Of a stretch of DNA of 64,000 nt, positions 29,945-39,777 are shown piece after piece (position 1 is the stretch's first letter; each line of letters starts with the position of its first letter). The notes below the pieces were generated by a model. That model searched no databases and was not told the origin of the DNA. It saw only the letters and a program-made list of their open reading frames with translations. The stretch is from an uncultured Colwellia sp. (GTDB lineage Bacteria > Pseudomonadota > Gammaproteobacteria > Enterobacterales > Alteromonadaceae): NCBI GenBank assembly GCA_913049915.1, contig CAJWZC010000003.1:26714-90713 (forward strand), read 5' to 3'. A program made the translations under genes and the position numbers.

Positions 29945-31057
29945 TTATTCTTGTACGCTGACATCAGCAGCTACTGCTTGAGCAGTTTCTTTAGCAAGGT
30001 ATACTTTCATGCCTGGGAATAATTTGAATGAGCCGCTATTCGCAATAAGTTGTCCCGCTTCTAGACCCGAAAGAATCATCACGTGATCACCTTGTCGGTC
30101 ACCCAACTCAACGGGCACTTGTTTAGCGCGATAACTACCTTGGTCACCTGCTTCTAAAACAAAAACGTAATTACCGAGTGCATCACGTTTTATCGCTAAA
30201 TCAGGCACGGTAGCAAGGGTTGATTTATTATCAATTGGCACAATTACCGATACTAAGGTATTTGGCTTTAACGCTAACGTGGAAGAAGGCAACTGTGCGC
30301 GGTATTTTAAATGACGTGATAGACGTGATAACTGCGGATCGATAGCTATGATGCTAGCATCAAAGCTCGTGTCTTTATTTATAGGACTAACTTTTACCGT
30401 CGAGGCTAAATCGAGTTCTTGATAGAGCTGCGGCAGATTAAAATCAACCCAGGTGAAATCATTCACACCTACCAGTTCAAGTACCTGACTATTTTTATCT
30501 AAATATTGGCCAACTTCTAGGGTATGAATACCGACAGTGGCGGTAAATGGTGCGGTTAATGTCTTCTTATCGATAGCGGTGGCAATTACTGTGATATCAG
30601 CTTGAGCTATTTGTACTGCAGCGCGCGCTTCATCGACTTTTTCTTCACTAATGCCACGATTTTTTTGTAATTCAATATTACGGTTTAGCGTTTGCTGGCG
30701 TAATACTAACGTTGCTTTAGCTGCCATGAGACGAGCATCTTCGTTACGATGATCTAATTCAAGTAACATTTGACCTTTTTTAACAATATGACCAGAAATC
30801 GCATTTAAACGAGTAATTTCACCAGCCAATTCGTTATTGAGTATTAAAAATTTAAATGCTTGTACTTCGCCACTTACTTGAATATGTTTCTGGTAGTTAA
30901 TAGTACTGACTTCTACCGCCGTTACTACTGCTGCTATTTCAGGCATATTTTCTGCTTGGGCACTTGCCACTGCTTGTAGTGATGATTTATAGCTATACAA
31001 GCTAAAGATGGTACCGGCTAATATTGTAATTACTACTAGCCATTTAGTTACGTTCAT
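29945..31057 (-). CDS. RND efflux periplasmic adaptor (membrane fusion protein)
   Basis: This 370-residue HlyD/AcrA-type adaptor has one N-terminal membrane anchor (WLVVITILAGTIFSLYSY), no lipobox, a lipoyl half-motif GEITRLNAISGHIVKKGQ, an alpha-hairpin (about 115-155) and the matching half APFTATVGIHTLEVGQ. It bridges the permease with an outer-membrane factor. It is the first gene of the adaptor-permease pair, 113 bp downstream of the TetR gene, on the same strand. Confidence 0.92.
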   Translation of the reverse strand: MNVTKWLVVITILAGTIFSLYSYKSSLQAVASAQAENMPEIAAVVTAVEVSTINYQKHIQVSGEVQAFKFLILNNELAGEITRLNAISGHIVKKGQMLLELDHRNEDARLMAAKATLVLRQQTLNRNIELQKNRGISEEKVDEARAAVQIAQADITVIATAIDKKTLTAPFTATVGIHTLEVGQYLDKNSQVLELVGVNDFTWVDFNLPQLYQELDLASTVKVSPINKDTSFDASIIAIDPQLSRLSRHLKYRAQLPSSTLALKPNTLVSVIVPIDNKSTLATVPDLAIKRDALGNYVFVLEAGDQGSYRAKQVPVELGDRQGDHVMILSGLEAGQLIANSGSFKLFPGMKVYLAKETAQAVAADVSVQE

Positions 31058-31170
31058 TCATGTCCCTTTATGTTTTTATAAAAAACTTAAGCTTTATATT
31101 TAAGCTATTTTTGTTTGTCGACTGTTCTGCTTTGTTGTCGTAAATCAATGCAGATCTTCCGTGTGTTATA

Positions 31171-31917
31171 TTACCTAAGCTCTGCAGCGATTAAGTGATG
31201 GCAAACTTTTTCAATATCATCATCAGAAATTTTTTGCTGCCAGTCGTAAGTATTTACTAAACGTTTCATCGTACGAATATGTGCATTATCTGCGGGCAGC
31301 ACTAGGCATTTTTTTTCATTACCTTCATCATTCATTTCTTCGATATTGCCAGCAAGGTCATTTTGCCAACATTGATGCAAGCGAACCGTTTGAAAATAGC
31401 CAATGGATAACGACCAGGTGCCTAAGTTTATTTCTTCAATATCTCGGCTACCTGAGGTTAATTCACCTGAATCAGCTGCGTCTTGCAAGAATTGTTGAAA
31501 CATAGTTTGGCATTGTTTCCCACAGGCTATCATTTGCGTTAACCAACGCTCTGAGCATCGCTTCATCATCGCTTCGGTATTAACAATACTTTCAAGCTGA
31601 CTATCAAAGTTATACATTTGAGCTTTAGAAAAATCTAACAAGCTCGTTGCGATAATGCGCTCTGGTGTAGTTAAGGGTAAGGCGAGTACTTTTTTGAAAA
31701 CCGATTGTCGCTCTTGGTACATACGTGTAGCTAAGGCAATAAGTACATCTTCTTTACATTGCACAAATTTATAAACGGATCCCATAGATAGACCGGCTAA
31801 CTTGGCAATAGCTGACATAGAAAAGTCTAATAAACTACTCTCTTCTATCGCCTTAATTGCCGCGCATATGATTAATCGTTCTTGTTCTTCTGCACTAAAT
31901 CGTGGAGCTGGAGCCAT
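31171..31917 (-). CDS. TetR-family regulator of the RND pump
   Basis: This 248-residue protein has an N-terminal TetR helix-turn-helix (FSMSAIAKLAGLSMGSVYKF at about 37-56) and a helical ligand domain. It lies immediately upstream of the adaptor and permease, co-directional, so it is presumably their repressor and possibly autoregulated. It is longer than typical TetR (about 200 aa) by a C-terminal extension. The role is inferred from position. Confidence 0.87.
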   Translation of the reverse strand: MAPAPRFSAEEQERLIICAAIKAIEESSLLDFSMSAIAKLAGLSMGSVYKFVQCKEDVLIALATRMYQERQSVFKKVLALPLTTPERIIATSLLDFSKAQMYNFDSQLESIVNTEAMMKRCSERWLTQMIACGKQCQTMFQQFLQDAADSGELTSGSRDIEEINLGTWSLSIGYFQTVRLHQCWQNDLAGNIEEMNDEGNEKKCLVLPADNAHIRTMKRLVNTYDWQQKISDDDIEKVCHHLIAAELR

Positions 31918-32248
31918 GTAAAACCTATAGATAATTGTATTCGAATATAATTCAAATGCTATTTTAACTTACTTTCTGTTAAGTTCAAGTACAAATTAAC
32001 TATGGGTAATTATTTACGTATTTAGTTTAGTGCGCTGCAAGGTAATCAATGGGCAAGCTATTTTTTGATGGTTGTGGTTTTTGCTAGTTGTCGAGTATAG
32101 AAGAAGGAGAGTAAATAGCTTGTAGGTTATTTATGATTAGAGTGATAAAGCATGAGTATCGTTATTGATAACGACATTGATGATGGCAGTAACAGCGGCA
32201 CAATGTGCCGATATAGGGGAAGTGGCTAATGTGGCTAATTTAGACTAG
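31918..32248. other. Intergenic region, no gene seen
   Basis: About 330 bp upstream of the TetR gene. A promoter and operator are expected here, but I could not single out a convincing site. Confidence 0.4.
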
Positions 32249-32707
32249 TTAGTTAATAACCTTAGTCATAAAAGTGCTGTAGGAATCTTCGTGGTAATCG
32301 GCAAAGGGCTGACAATGCTTAAAACCAAGTTGTTGATAGAGTTTCTGTGCCGGTAAAAATGCATTCATAGTACCGGTTTCAAGACTTAGCTTTTGGTAAC
32401 CACGAATATTTGCTTGGGCAATCATATGCTCCAAAAGTAACTTAGCAACGCCTTGGCGCAAAAAATTACGAGAAGTACGCATAGACTTAATTTCACCGTG
32501 AGCATCGTTTAATTCTTTTAAGGCACCACATCCGGCGAGTTTATTATTTTCCCAAACACTCCAGAAAGTAATACTTGTTTGGGCTAATGCTGATAAATCG
32601 AGGGCATGCACGCTTTCTGCGGGTGAGTGGTTCAGCATATCCTGATGATGCTCCTCCAGCAGCGTAATAACCGCTGGGTGTGTTAGTGAGCCTATATGGA
32701 TTTCCAT
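32249..32707 (-). CDS. GNAT-family N-acetyltransferase
   Basis: This 152-residue GNAT fold has the acetyl-CoA loop RTSRNFLRQGVAKLLLEH (R-x-x-G-x-A/G type) and a C-terminal LETGTMNAFLPAQKLYQQLGF. It resembles small PaiA/YsnE-like acetyltransferases; the acceptor is unknown. It overlaps the upstream DUF2750 gene by one base (TAATG), so translation is coupled. Confidence 0.88.
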   Translation of the reverse strand: MEIHIGSLTHPAVITLLEEHHQDMLNHSPAESVHALDLSALAQTSITFWSVWENNKLAGCGALKELNDAHGEIKSMRTSRNFLRQGVAKLLLEHMIAQANIRGYQKLSLETGTMNAFLPAQKLYQQLGFKHCQPFADYHEDSYSTFMTKVIN

Positions 32708-33099
32708 TATTTTCTATTTTGCTTTTTAGTTTCTTTAAGTAAGGCTTCTTCAAACTCTTCTGGAAATAACACTAAACCTTGATTATCTTGATTCGGAAAA
32801 GTAACTAAAGCGAGTTCATCATCAGCTAAACCAGTACTCCAGTGACTGTACCATTTGCTTAATGAGATAGCCTCTGCCTTACAATGTTGCCACTCATCTG
32901 TTGCCCAGCGCTGTGCAAATTCTTTGTTAGGCCATACAGGAACGCAATCTTCCTCTTCGGTGTTTAGCATTACACAGCCATGCTCATCAGCTAATATCCA
33001 GATTTCTTGGTTACTAACAACTTGCTGAAGCAAGTAACTTAAGCGCTTTTCTTCATCGTATTTTTCTATGGTATTAAGTTGTTCGCTGCTGATTGACAT
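32707..33099 (-). CDS. DUF2750-domain protein
   Basis: This 130-residue cytoplasmic protein has a DUF2750-like layout: an early EIWILADEHGCVML strand pair, a VPVWPNKEFAQRWA segment and a final LVLFPEEFEEAL. The function is unknown; members are often found alone or next to unrelated enzymes. It is coupled with the GNAT gene downstream. Confidence 0.75.
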   Translation of the reverse strand: MSISSEQLNTIEKYDEEKRLSYLLQQVVSNQEIWILADEHGCVMLNTEEEDCVPVWPNKEFAQRWATDEWQHCKAEAISLSKWYSHWSTGLADDELALVTFPNQDNQGLVLFPEEFEEALLKETKKQNRK

Positions 33100-33227
33100 A
33101 GTTGCCTAGAGGAATTGATATAGATGTGCCCTATTTTACCGTGTTAGGGCTGAGCAAACAACTTGATTGATCTTTATCAATTATATCTAAAATTATAGCC
33201 CTAACGGCTGTTAACACTTTTAATTGA

Positions 33228-33938
33228 CTAATTTTCTGAAAGCGTAAACTTGAAAATAACCTGATAATCTTTTCCTAATAATTGTTCATTAGGCTTGTAT
33301 TGCCATTGTGACAACGCTTTTTTAGCAGCACGCTGTAAATTTCGACTAATACTATTTGAGACAATAGTTATATTATTAACTTTACCCGTAATATCTATGT
33401 TGTAGTTTAATTTTATCTTACCAGACTCACGTTCTTGTCTCGCGGTAATTGAGTACTCAGGTAGTACTTTATAGATTGGTTCAATCACTATTAGAGGTTC
33501 TGAAAGTGATGGTAAGGACATAACAGATACTGGTCCCGTGGTGACTATGTGAGGTTTCAATTGCTCACTTCTATTTGCTAGTTCTGGTTGCAGTGTCTTT
33601 TGGCTTATCGGGGACACATTTTCAGGTATTGGTGGTAATACCTTTACAGGTAAGGCCTTTATTTCATCTGGTTGCTTAGGAGCTAGTTCGATTAAGTTTG
33701 TTGACTGTGATGAGGCTATTGCGGTGGTTAAATTTTCTGGCAGGGTCGAAAAATGACTAATAATAGCCATAATGCCAAAAGAAGCCATGCTGCCAGCAAA
33801 AAATATAGTGAGTAATTTTAGTGGTGAATATTTTGTGTTGCTAGATTCTTGAGCAAGTATTATTTTAGGCGCAACAACTTGCTGCTTTCTTTGTTGATAA
33901 AGCGAAGTTATTTCTTCATCAAAATTGTCGCGACTCAT
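33228..33938 (-). CDS. TonB-domain protein in anti-sigma position
   Basis: This 236-residue protein has a cytoplasmic N-terminus FDEEITSLYQQRKQ, similar to the short acidic 'D-E-I-x-x-L-Y' lead-in of proteins encoded after ECF sigma genes. One TM helix follows (about 47-66), then a Pro-rich periplasmic segment and a C-terminal TonB domain (LPEYSITARQERESGKIKLN ... WQYKP). Its start overlaps the sigma gene stop by one base. It shares the block GPVSVMSL with the TonB upstream, so the two are paralogues. The inferred role is a membrane-bound sigma regulator that also contacts outer-membrane receptors, or simply a second TonB. Confidence 0.75.
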   Translation of the reverse strand: MSRDNFDEEITSLYQQRKQQVVAPKIILAQESSNTKYSPLKLLTIFFAGSMASFGIMAIISHFSTLPENLTTAIASSQSTNLIELAPKQPDEIKALPVKVLPPIPENVSPISQKTLQPELANRSEQLKPHIVTTGPVSVMSLPSLSEPLIVIEPIYKVLPEYSITARQERESGKIKLNYNIDITGKVNNITIVSNSISRNLQRAAKKALSQWQYKPNEQLLGKDYQVIFKFTLSEN

Positions 33939-34495
33939 TAGTTGGTCCCTAGTATTTTTTTAAGGTTGTTACGGGCATAACGCAAACGACTTTTAACCGT
34001 CTCAAAGTTCTCATCCGTTAACTGACAAATATCCATAACAGAAAAGCCCTCTTGTTGAAAAATAAAAGCTTCACGCTGATAAAAAGGTAGAGAGATTAAA
34101 GCCTCATTAAATTCGGCTAGTTTCTCAGTATGCGCTAATTCTCGAGATAAATTAATCGTAATAGTATGTTCATCAGCTAGCGCTTGCATTTGCCACTTTT
34201 TTTGATGTCGAAGTTCATCAATTAATGTGTTTCTGGCAATAGTGAAAAGCCAGCTTTTCACATTACAGTGATCTTGAGATGTATTTTGTATAACTTTTAG
34301 CCAAGTAGTTTGTAGTACATCCTCAGCTAACTCTTTATTTGATTGGCTTAAAAGGTAGTGATATAGAGATAAATTAAATTGCTCTACCAGTAAAGTTAAG
34401 TACTTTTTATTACCGGTAGAAACATAGTCCATCAATAACTTCTTAGGAGTAATTGTGGGATTTAGCCAACCTTTTATCATTGATGGTAACTTCAA
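33938..34495 (-). CDS. ECF-type RNA polymerase sigma factor
   Basis: This 185-residue sigma70-like protein has region 2 (ELAEDVLQTTWLKVIQN, WLFTIARNTLIDELR) and region 4 (ALISLPFYQREAFIF ... VMDICQLTDENFETVKSRL). It starts at TTG 34495 behind a strong AGGAG that overlaps the stop of the tonB gene before it. It lies between two TonB paralogues and overlaps the second. Targets are unknown; they probably include TonB-dependent transport or envelope genes and its own operon. Confidence 0.88.
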   Translation of the reverse strand: MKLPSMIKGWLNPTITPKKLLMDYVSTGNKKYLTLLVEQFNLSLYHYLLSQSNKELAEDVLQTTWLKVIQNTSQDHCNVKSWLFTIARNTLIDELRHQKKWQMQALADEHTITINLSRELAHTEKLAEFNEALISLPFYQREAFIFQQEGFSVMDICQLTDENFETVKSRLRYARNNLKKILGTN

Positions 34496-34503
34496 ATTAT
34501 CTC

Positions 34504-35112
34504 CTAACTTGATTGAGCCATAGTAAAATCTAACTGCACAGTAAGCTTTTTTTGGTTAATGTTTTTTCCATCAATAGATTTTGCTTTGTATTTCCACTTT
34601 TTTAACGCTTGCTTAGCTGCTTTATCAAAAACTCGCTTAGGTTGTGAACCAATAATGGAGATGTTGACTACTTCACCAATGGTATTAATATCAAAAGCTA
34701 ACACTACCCAGCCTTCAATTCCATCTCTAGCGGCACCAATAGGGTATTTAGGGTTAACTCTTACCAATGGTCTCGCTTCTCCGTCGGCTTTATTACCTAA
34801 AGATAGTACGCTAAGTGGACCACCTGTTTGCTGTAATTTTAGAGGTGAATAATTGAAATCATTATTAACTTCCCCTACATTTGGTTCGACTCTTGTTCTT
34901 GGTATTGATGGTGGGGGGGACGGTGGGTTCAAGTCAGGTCTTACTTTAACTTGAGCCTGGCTCTCATCAGGTAAGCTTACGATATCAATAGGTACACTAT
35001 CAGGTGGTAATACTAAGTTTACCTGATCATTACTAATCAAAAACGCCATAAAGGCAAATAAACCAAAGGTGATTGATCCTGAAAGTCCTGTAATTATTAC
35101 TATTCTATTCAT
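34504..35112 (-). CDS. Energy transducer TonB
   Basis: This 202-residue protein has an N-terminal TM anchor (about 4-26), a Pro-rich spacer (NPPSPPPSIPRTR) and a C-terminal TonB domain (VNPKYPIGAARDGIEGWVVL ... KWKYKAKSID). It transmits proton-motive force from ExbBD to outer-membrane receptors. ExbB and ExbD are not in the window. It has a GAGGA ribosome site and is first of the three-gene tonB-sigma-tonB operon. Confidence 0.88.
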   Translation of the reverse strand: MNRIVIITGLSGSITFGLFAFMAFLISNDQVNLVLPPDSVPIDIVSLPDESQAQVKVRPDLNPPSPPPSIPRTRVEPNVGEVNNDFNYSPLKLQQTGGPLSVLSLGNKADGEARPLVRVNPKYPIGAARDGIEGWVVLAFDINTIGEVVNISIIGSQPKRVFDKAAKQALKKWKYKAKSIDGKNINQKKLTVQLDFTMAQSS

Positions 35113-35345
35113 TTTTTTTCCTCACTAACAGTGAAATTAAAGAGGTGTGGCCACACAGTAAGTAAAAAGAATTAATTACCTACATATCACTTAAACGAAG
35201 AAGAAATGAAAAAGGGGTTAAAAGATATTATTAATTTTTAATATAATATTATGAAGGAAAGCACTTTTGATTATTCAGGGTAAATGTATCTAAAGTTTTT
35301 AATAAAAAGATTAATGAAATTTGTATTGAATGGTCATTTTCAGGC

Positions 35346-35376
35346 AAAAAAAAACCGATAGCAAAGGCTATCGGTG
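35346..35376 (-). terminator. Strong Rho-independent terminator
   Basis: Minus strand ACCGATAGC / GCTATCGGT nine-base stem followed by nine T. No protein gene ends here, which is why an RNA gene or attenuator is proposed. Confidence 0.85.
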
Positions 35377-35437
35377 ACTTAGCTATGAGGAAAGCTAGAA
35401 TATTCAATTATTACAACAAGCGTCCGCAAAAGGGAAC
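35346..35437 (-). ncRNA. Candidate small RNA or leader attenuator
   Basis: A minus-strand promoter (35444-35472) would start a transcript near 35437. It passes a small hairpin TAGCT-TTCCTCAT-AGCTA, whose loop contains CCUC (complementary to a Shine-Dalgarno sequence). It ends in a strong terminator, ACCGATAGC-cttt-GCTATCGGT plus a run of T. The length is about 90 nt and there is no ORF. It lies 230 bp upstream of tonB on the same strand, so it could be a free sRNA or an attenuated leader. Confidence 0.55.
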
Positions 35438-35443
35438 AAGAGA

Positions 35444-35472
35444 AGTATAGAGTAAATAATCTATACTCGCAA
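35444..35472 (-). promoter_or_regulatory. Predicted sigma70 promoter for the candidate small RNA
   Basis: Minus strand TTGCGA (35467-35472), exactly 17 bp, then TATACT (35444-35449). Both boxes are close to consensus. Confidence 0.6.
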
Positions 35473-35713
35473 GTGTATTTTGTAATTTTATTTCATTTAT
35501 GTTGCTTTATTACGTAATTGCTAGCTAAATCTAGTTAAAAACCTCTTAAGGCATGGTGAAATCGTTTCTTGAATGGTAATGGTTATAAATAAGTAATAAT
35601 TTAATAAAATGGGTATTAGAGTAATAAAAAACCAGTAGGGTATTTGGTGATTTAGCATGCATACAGTAAACTGTAGGCAATTATTGTTTTAACATTGCTT
35701 TAAGTGAAATACC

Positions 35714-36565
35714 ATGTCATCAACAGATCAAAACTCTTCAGCCAATGACTTATCTACAACTCCCAATACAGCAATCGATGCTGATACTTTAGCCGACAGT
35801 TCAGTTGATACTTCAATTGAGAGTAAAAGCACTACGCATTTTGGTTATAAAACGATAGAAAAAGACGATAAAATTTCTATGGTAGCAGGAGTGTTTCACT
35901 CGGTAGCTAAGCAATATGATGTGATGAATGATTTAATGTCATTTGGTATTCATCGTTTGTGGAAACGTTTTACTATTGATGCAAGTGGCGTGCGCCCAGG
36001 TAATAAAGTATTAGATTTAGCCGGCGGTACAGGTGACTTAACGGCTAAATTTTCACAATTAGTTGGTCGAGAAGGTAACGTCGTTTTAGCTGATATTAAC
36101 AGTTCAATGTTAAATGTTGGTCGTGATAAATTACGGGATAAAGGTTTAGTGCAAAATATAGAATATGTACAAGCTAATGCTGAATACCTACCTTTTGAAG
36201 AAAATACGTTTGATATAGTCACTATCGCTTTTGGTTTACGTAATGTTACGGATAAAGATAAAGCCTTACGCTCAATTTATTCAGTGCTAAAACCAGGCGG
36301 ACGTTTACTGGTACTAGAATTTTCGAAGCCAGAAAATGAATTATTGAATAAAGCCTATGATTTCTATTCATTCAATATATTACCTAAAATGGGCGAATTA
36401 GTAGCTAAAGATGGTGAAAGTTATCAATACTTGGCGGAGTCAATTCGTATGCATCCTGATCAAGAAACATTAAAAGGTATGATGGAAAATGCAGGTTTTG
36501 AACAAACAAGTTATAAAAATTTAACTGGTGGGGTTGTTGCCTTACACAAAGGTTATAAGTTTTAA
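35714..36565 (+). CDS. ubiE: Ubiquinone/menaquinone biosynthesis C-methyltransferase UbiE
   Basis: This 283-residue SAM methyltransferase has motif [16 protein letters not shown] and the family ends HRLWKRF and [12 protein letters not shown]. It C-methylates demethylmenaquinone and the ubiquinone ring precursor. Compared with E. coli UbiE (251 aa) it has an extra Ser/Thr/Asp-rich N-terminus of about 35 residues ([17 protein letters not shown]). A later start near [13 protein letters not shown] is possible, though the next ATG (ISMVAGVF) would cut conserved residues. It is first of the ubiE-ubiJ-ubiB cluster. Confidence 0.95.
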   Translation: MSSTDQNSSANDLSTTPNTAIDADTLADSSVDTSIESKSTTHFGYKTIEKDDKISMVAGVFHSVAKQYDVMNDLMSFGIHRLWKRFTIDASGVRPGNKVLDLAGGTGDLTAKFSQLVGREGNVVLADINSSMLNVGRDKLRDKGLVQNIEYVQANAEYLPFEENTFDIVTIAFGLRNVTDKDKALRSIYSVLKPGGRLLVLEFSKPENELLNKAYDFYSFNILPKMGELVAKDGESYQYLAESIRMHPDQETLKGMMENAGFEQTSYKNLTGGVVALHKGYKF

Positions 36566-36567
36566 TC

Positions 36568-37263
36568 ATGCAAGATTTTACTAATCAAGGCCTAACTAGC
36601 TTAAGTACGCAATTTAGCATTCAGTTAGGTAAGCGTTTATTATTCCCACAAGTTGCTACAGCGACGCTTGAATTTATTATTAATAAGGCGTTGGCTTTAA
36701 ATAATAATAAATCAGTATCTTTTGCTGCAGTTGCTCAAAAAATGTTAACCCTTGAACTAGCAGAACTGCCATTCACCTTATGTTTTACTGTTAATACCAG
36801 TGCTAGCAAAACAGTGGTTATCGTTAGGTCTTGTAGTGAGTTGAGTGATTGTACTATTAATACCAGCCTCAGTACGCTCAATAAATTAAAAGCTAATCAA
36901 TCTCTTACGCAATTAATAAAGCAAGACGAACTCGATGTAACGGGTGATATTAAAATAGCGCAACAATTTGCTAATATTGCTCAATCACTTGAAATAGATT
37001 GGCAAAGCGAGCTTGCTAAACAGCTTGGTGACGTACCAACGCATAAATTATTACAGTTTGGTAATAAAATTACCAAATCACTTGTTGGCAGAGGTAAGCA
37101 ACTTGAAGCGGATATTAGCGAGTATATTGTGCATGAAAAGCGTTTAGTGGTTACCCGTAGTCAAATAAATGCTTTTAACCAAAACACTAAAGATGTTGCC
37201 AGTAAGGTTGATACCTTGTCTGTCCGCATCGATAAACTCGTTGCTAACATAGCGAATAAATAA
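36568..37263 (+). CDS. ubiJ: Ubiquinone biosynthesis accessory factor UbiJ (SCP2 domain)
   Basis: This 231-residue protein has an N-terminal SCP2-like lipid-binding fold (VTGDIKIAQQFANIAQSLEIDWQ...) and a C-terminal helix ending VDTLSVRIDKLVANI. UbiJ with UbiK supports the soluble ubiquinone synthesis complex by holding isoprenoid intermediates. It begins 2 bp after ubiE and precedes ubiB, the conserved ubiE-J-B order. Confidence 0.92.
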   Translation: MQDFTNQGLTSLSTQFSIQLGKRLLFPQVATATLEFIINKALALNNNKSVSFAAVAQKMLTLELAELPFTLCFTVNTSASKTVVIVRSCSELSDCTINTSLSTLNKLKANQSLTQLIKQDELDVTGDIKIAQQFANIAQSLEIDWQSELAKQLGDVPTHKLLQFGNKITKSLVGRGKQLEADISEYIVHEKRLVVTRSQINAFNQNTKDVASKVDTLSVRIDKLVANIANK

Positions 37264-37350
37264 GTTAACGGATAAATAATCTAAGGTTAATTAGCGAATA
37301 CGACTAATAGCCTTGCTCGTGTTAATAAATCATAGGAAATAATAATCGCC

Positions 37351-38919
37351 GTGAGTAGCCAACGTCTTTATCAAATCGTTAAAACCTTCTTAAATTTTGG
37401 TTTAGATAAAATGGTACCTGCGGGACTGTTGCCTTGGTATGCCAAAGCCGCTAGGTATAGCTTGTTTTGGTTGAGAAATAAACATAAAGATAAAACCCCA
37501 GAGCAGCGTTTTCGTTTAGCGATAGAAGTGTTAGGACCAGTGTTTATCAAGTTTGGCCAAATGCTATCAACCAGGCGTGACTTATTACCTCCAGAATTAG
37601 CTGACGAACTCGCTTTATTACAAGATAAAGTAACCCCCTTTGATGGTGAGCAAGCAAAAGATATTATTGTTGCTGCTATGGGTGCAGATGTTTTTACACA
37701 ATACTTTAAAGACTTTGACTTGACCCCTTTGGCATCAGCCTCTATCGCGCAAGTTCATACCGCAACATTACTTGCTAGAGATACTGAAAAAAATATCGTT
37801 ATTAAGGTATTACGACCTAATATCAGTAAAATAATTTTAGCCGACATCAAAGTAATGTCTCTGTTTGCTGGTCTCGTGGCCCGTTGGTTACCCGATGGTA
37901 AACGCTTACGACCAAAGGAAGTTGTTGAAGAGTATCGTAAAACAATGCTAGATGAGTTGGACCTTAACCGTGAGGCTGGTAATGCCATCCAATTAAAGCA
38001 TAATTTTGAACAAGGCAGTGAATACGATAAAGCGCTATACGTACCTGAGATCCATAGTGAATATAGCTTTGAAAATATCATGGTTATGGAACGTATTTAT
38101 GGTGTTGGTGTGGGTGACGTAGACACCCTTAACCAGCTAGGCGTGAATATGAAGTTACTAGCGGAACGTGGTGTTGAGGTTTTTTTCACCCAAGTATTTC
38201 GTGATAGTTTTTTTCATGCCGATATGCATCCGGGTAATGTTTTTGTTGATGCCACTAACCCAGCTGATCCTACGTGGATTGCTATTGATTGCGGTATTGT
38301 TGGTACTTTAAATCGAGAAGATAAACGTTATTTAGCCGAAAATTTCGTCGCCTTTTTTAATCGTGATTATCGGAAAGTTGCACAGCTTCATGTTGATTCA
38401 GGATGGGTACCCGCCCACACTAGTGTGGATGAATTTGAATTTGCTATTCGCACTGTTTGTGAGCCTATTTTTAACAAACCATTGTCAGAAATCTCTTTCG
38501 GCCAAGTATTAGTTAACTTATTTAATACTGCACGTCGATTTAATATGGAAGTACAACCGCAGCTTGTTTTACTACAAAAAACCTTGTTGTATATTGAAGG
38601 GTTAGGTCGTCAGCTATATCCGCAGTTAGATTTATGGCAAACGGCAAAACCATTTTTAGAAAACTGGGTAAAAGAACAAATGGGCGTTAAGGCAGTATTT
38701 AGTAAAATTAAAGCTAACTTACCCTTTTGGAATGAAAAACTGCCTGAAATGCCTGACTTAATTTACGACTACTTAAAAACAAGTCGTGAAAACCAACATC
38801 AGCAAACGCAATTAATGCAAACTATGTTGGCGAGTCAAGGCAAGAATAATCAACGAATTATCTGTAGCATTGTTGCTGCAGCAATTATCATTGCTAGCGC
38901 CATTTTTTTAAGCCATTAG
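37351..38919 (+). CDS. ubiB: ABC1-family kinase-like protein UbiB
   Basis: This 522-residue UbiB/ADCK protein has the signature [14 protein letters not shown], an A-rich loop [11 protein letters not shown] and catalytic segments [13 protein letters not shown] and AIDCGIVG. The C-terminal membrane segment is [19 protein letters not shown]. It supports ubiquinone synthesis, probably by ATP-driven handling of lipid intermediates. The start is GTG at 37351 ([20 protein letters not shown] matches the family N-terminus). AGGA lies 13 bases upstream, a long spacing. Confidence 0.95.
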   Translation: MSSQRLYQIVKTFLNFGLDKMVPAGLLPWYAKAARYSLFWLRNKHKDKTPEQRFRLAIEVLGPVFIKFGQMLSTRRDLLPPELADELALLQDKVTPFDGEQAKDIIVAAMGADVFTQYFKDFDLTPLASASIAQVHTATLLARDTEKNIVIKVLRPNISKIILADIKVMSLFAGLVARWLPDGKRLRPKEVVEEYRKTMLDELDLNREAGNAIQLKHNFEQGSEYDKALYVPEIHSEYSFENIMVMERIYGVGVGDVDTLNQLGVNMKLLAERGVEVFFTQVFRDSFFHADMHPGNVFVDATNPADPTWIAIDCGIVGTLNREDKRYLAENFVAFFNRDYRKVAQLHVDSGWVPAHTSVDEFEFAIRTVCEPIFNKPLSEISFGQVLVNLFNTARRFNMEVQPQLVLLQKTLLYIEGLGRQLYPQLDLWQTAKPFLENWVKEQMGVKAVFSKIKANLPFWNEKLPEMPDLIYDYLKTSRENQHQQTQLMQTMLASQGKNNQRIICSIVAAAIIIASAIFLSH

Positions 38920-39570
38920 ATTTATAGCTGTTACCACTCAGAGCCTACTCTAAAACGTAGATATTGATTGATAACGGGTATATTATTATTAGCGCGTTCA
39001 GTTCAAGCCATTGTTGTTTTAGACTCTTTTCAACTCACCAATGCCCTATACTAGCTATTTTATAGCAAGTTAACTTTTTTATCTTGTTAAATAAAAGAAG
39101 CGGCGATGATATTTATTACACAACCAGATAGTAAAAAAGTAAGATTAGTATGTATATTCTTATGGTGCAATAGTCCCTATAAGTGTTGAATTAAGTAGTA
39201 TTTAGTATTTGTTATGAAGTGATTTTTTAAATTTTATTAATGTTGTACTCGTTCTATTTACAGATAAAATTATAAATTAACAACTTAGTAAAAATATTCT
39301 TATGTTTGACTGTAGTATATGATAATTTTATATAATAATATTATCTTGAATTGTAAATTAAAATAAAAGGTTATATAGAATATTGATACTATGATGATAA
39401 AGCGCTAACGATAGGGTTTTGACTTAGTCAAATGAAGATTTGGAAGTGAGTATTAATAAATTTTACAGCTGAAATATATGGCAGGAATTCTGAGCGGTAG
39501 ATACAATTTAAATCATAGGTAAGCGAGTACGCGTAGCGCATCCGCTTACCTATTTGCTATATGCTAGTAA
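38920..39570. other. Intergenic region, very AT-rich
   Basis: About 650 bp after ubiB with no gene. A GC-richer dyad at its end (39515-39553) belongs to the cold-shock gene's 3' region. There is no clear ubiB terminator. Confidence 0.45.
39515..39553 (-). terminator. Hairpin downstream of the cold-shock gene
   Basis: An 11-bp perfect stem, ataggtaagcg / cgcttacctat, around a GC-rich loop that can form its own hairpin. T-poor afterwards, so it may be a terminator or an mRNA-stabilising end. Confidence 0.6.
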
Positions 39571-39777
39571 TTAAACCGCTACAACTTTATTTGCGCATGG
39601 ACCTTTTTGTCCTTCGCCTACTTCATATTCTACTGCTTGGCCGTCAGCCAAAGTAGCATATTGACCACCAGCTTGAATTTCTGAATGATGAACAAATAAA
39701 TCTTTGCTGCCATCTTCTGGAGTAATAAAACCGAAACCTTTGTCTGCATTAAACCACTTAACTATACCTTTACTCAT
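39571..39777 (-). CDS. Cold-shock protein, CspA family
   Basis: This 68-residue single OB-fold protein has RNP1 [11 protein letters not shown] and RNP2 LFVHHSEIQ. It is an RNA chaperone that melts structures at low temperature. The length and sequence are typical. An AAAAAAAAAGAG ribosome site precedes the ATG. The AT-rich upstream region could hold the long regulatory leader found in cold-induced csp genes, but I saw no textbook cold box. Confidence 0.95.
   Translation of the reverse strand: MSKGIVKWFNADKGFGFITPEDGSKDLFVHHSEIQAGGQYATLADGQAVEYEVGEGQKGPCANKVVAV

Larger units (their letters stand above)
35113..35713. other. Intergenic region between the TonB operon and ubiE
   Basis: No ORF. 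It carries the candidate small RNA at 35346-35437 and its promoter. The ubiE promoter must lie near 35600-35690, but I cannot fix it. Confidence 0.5.
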
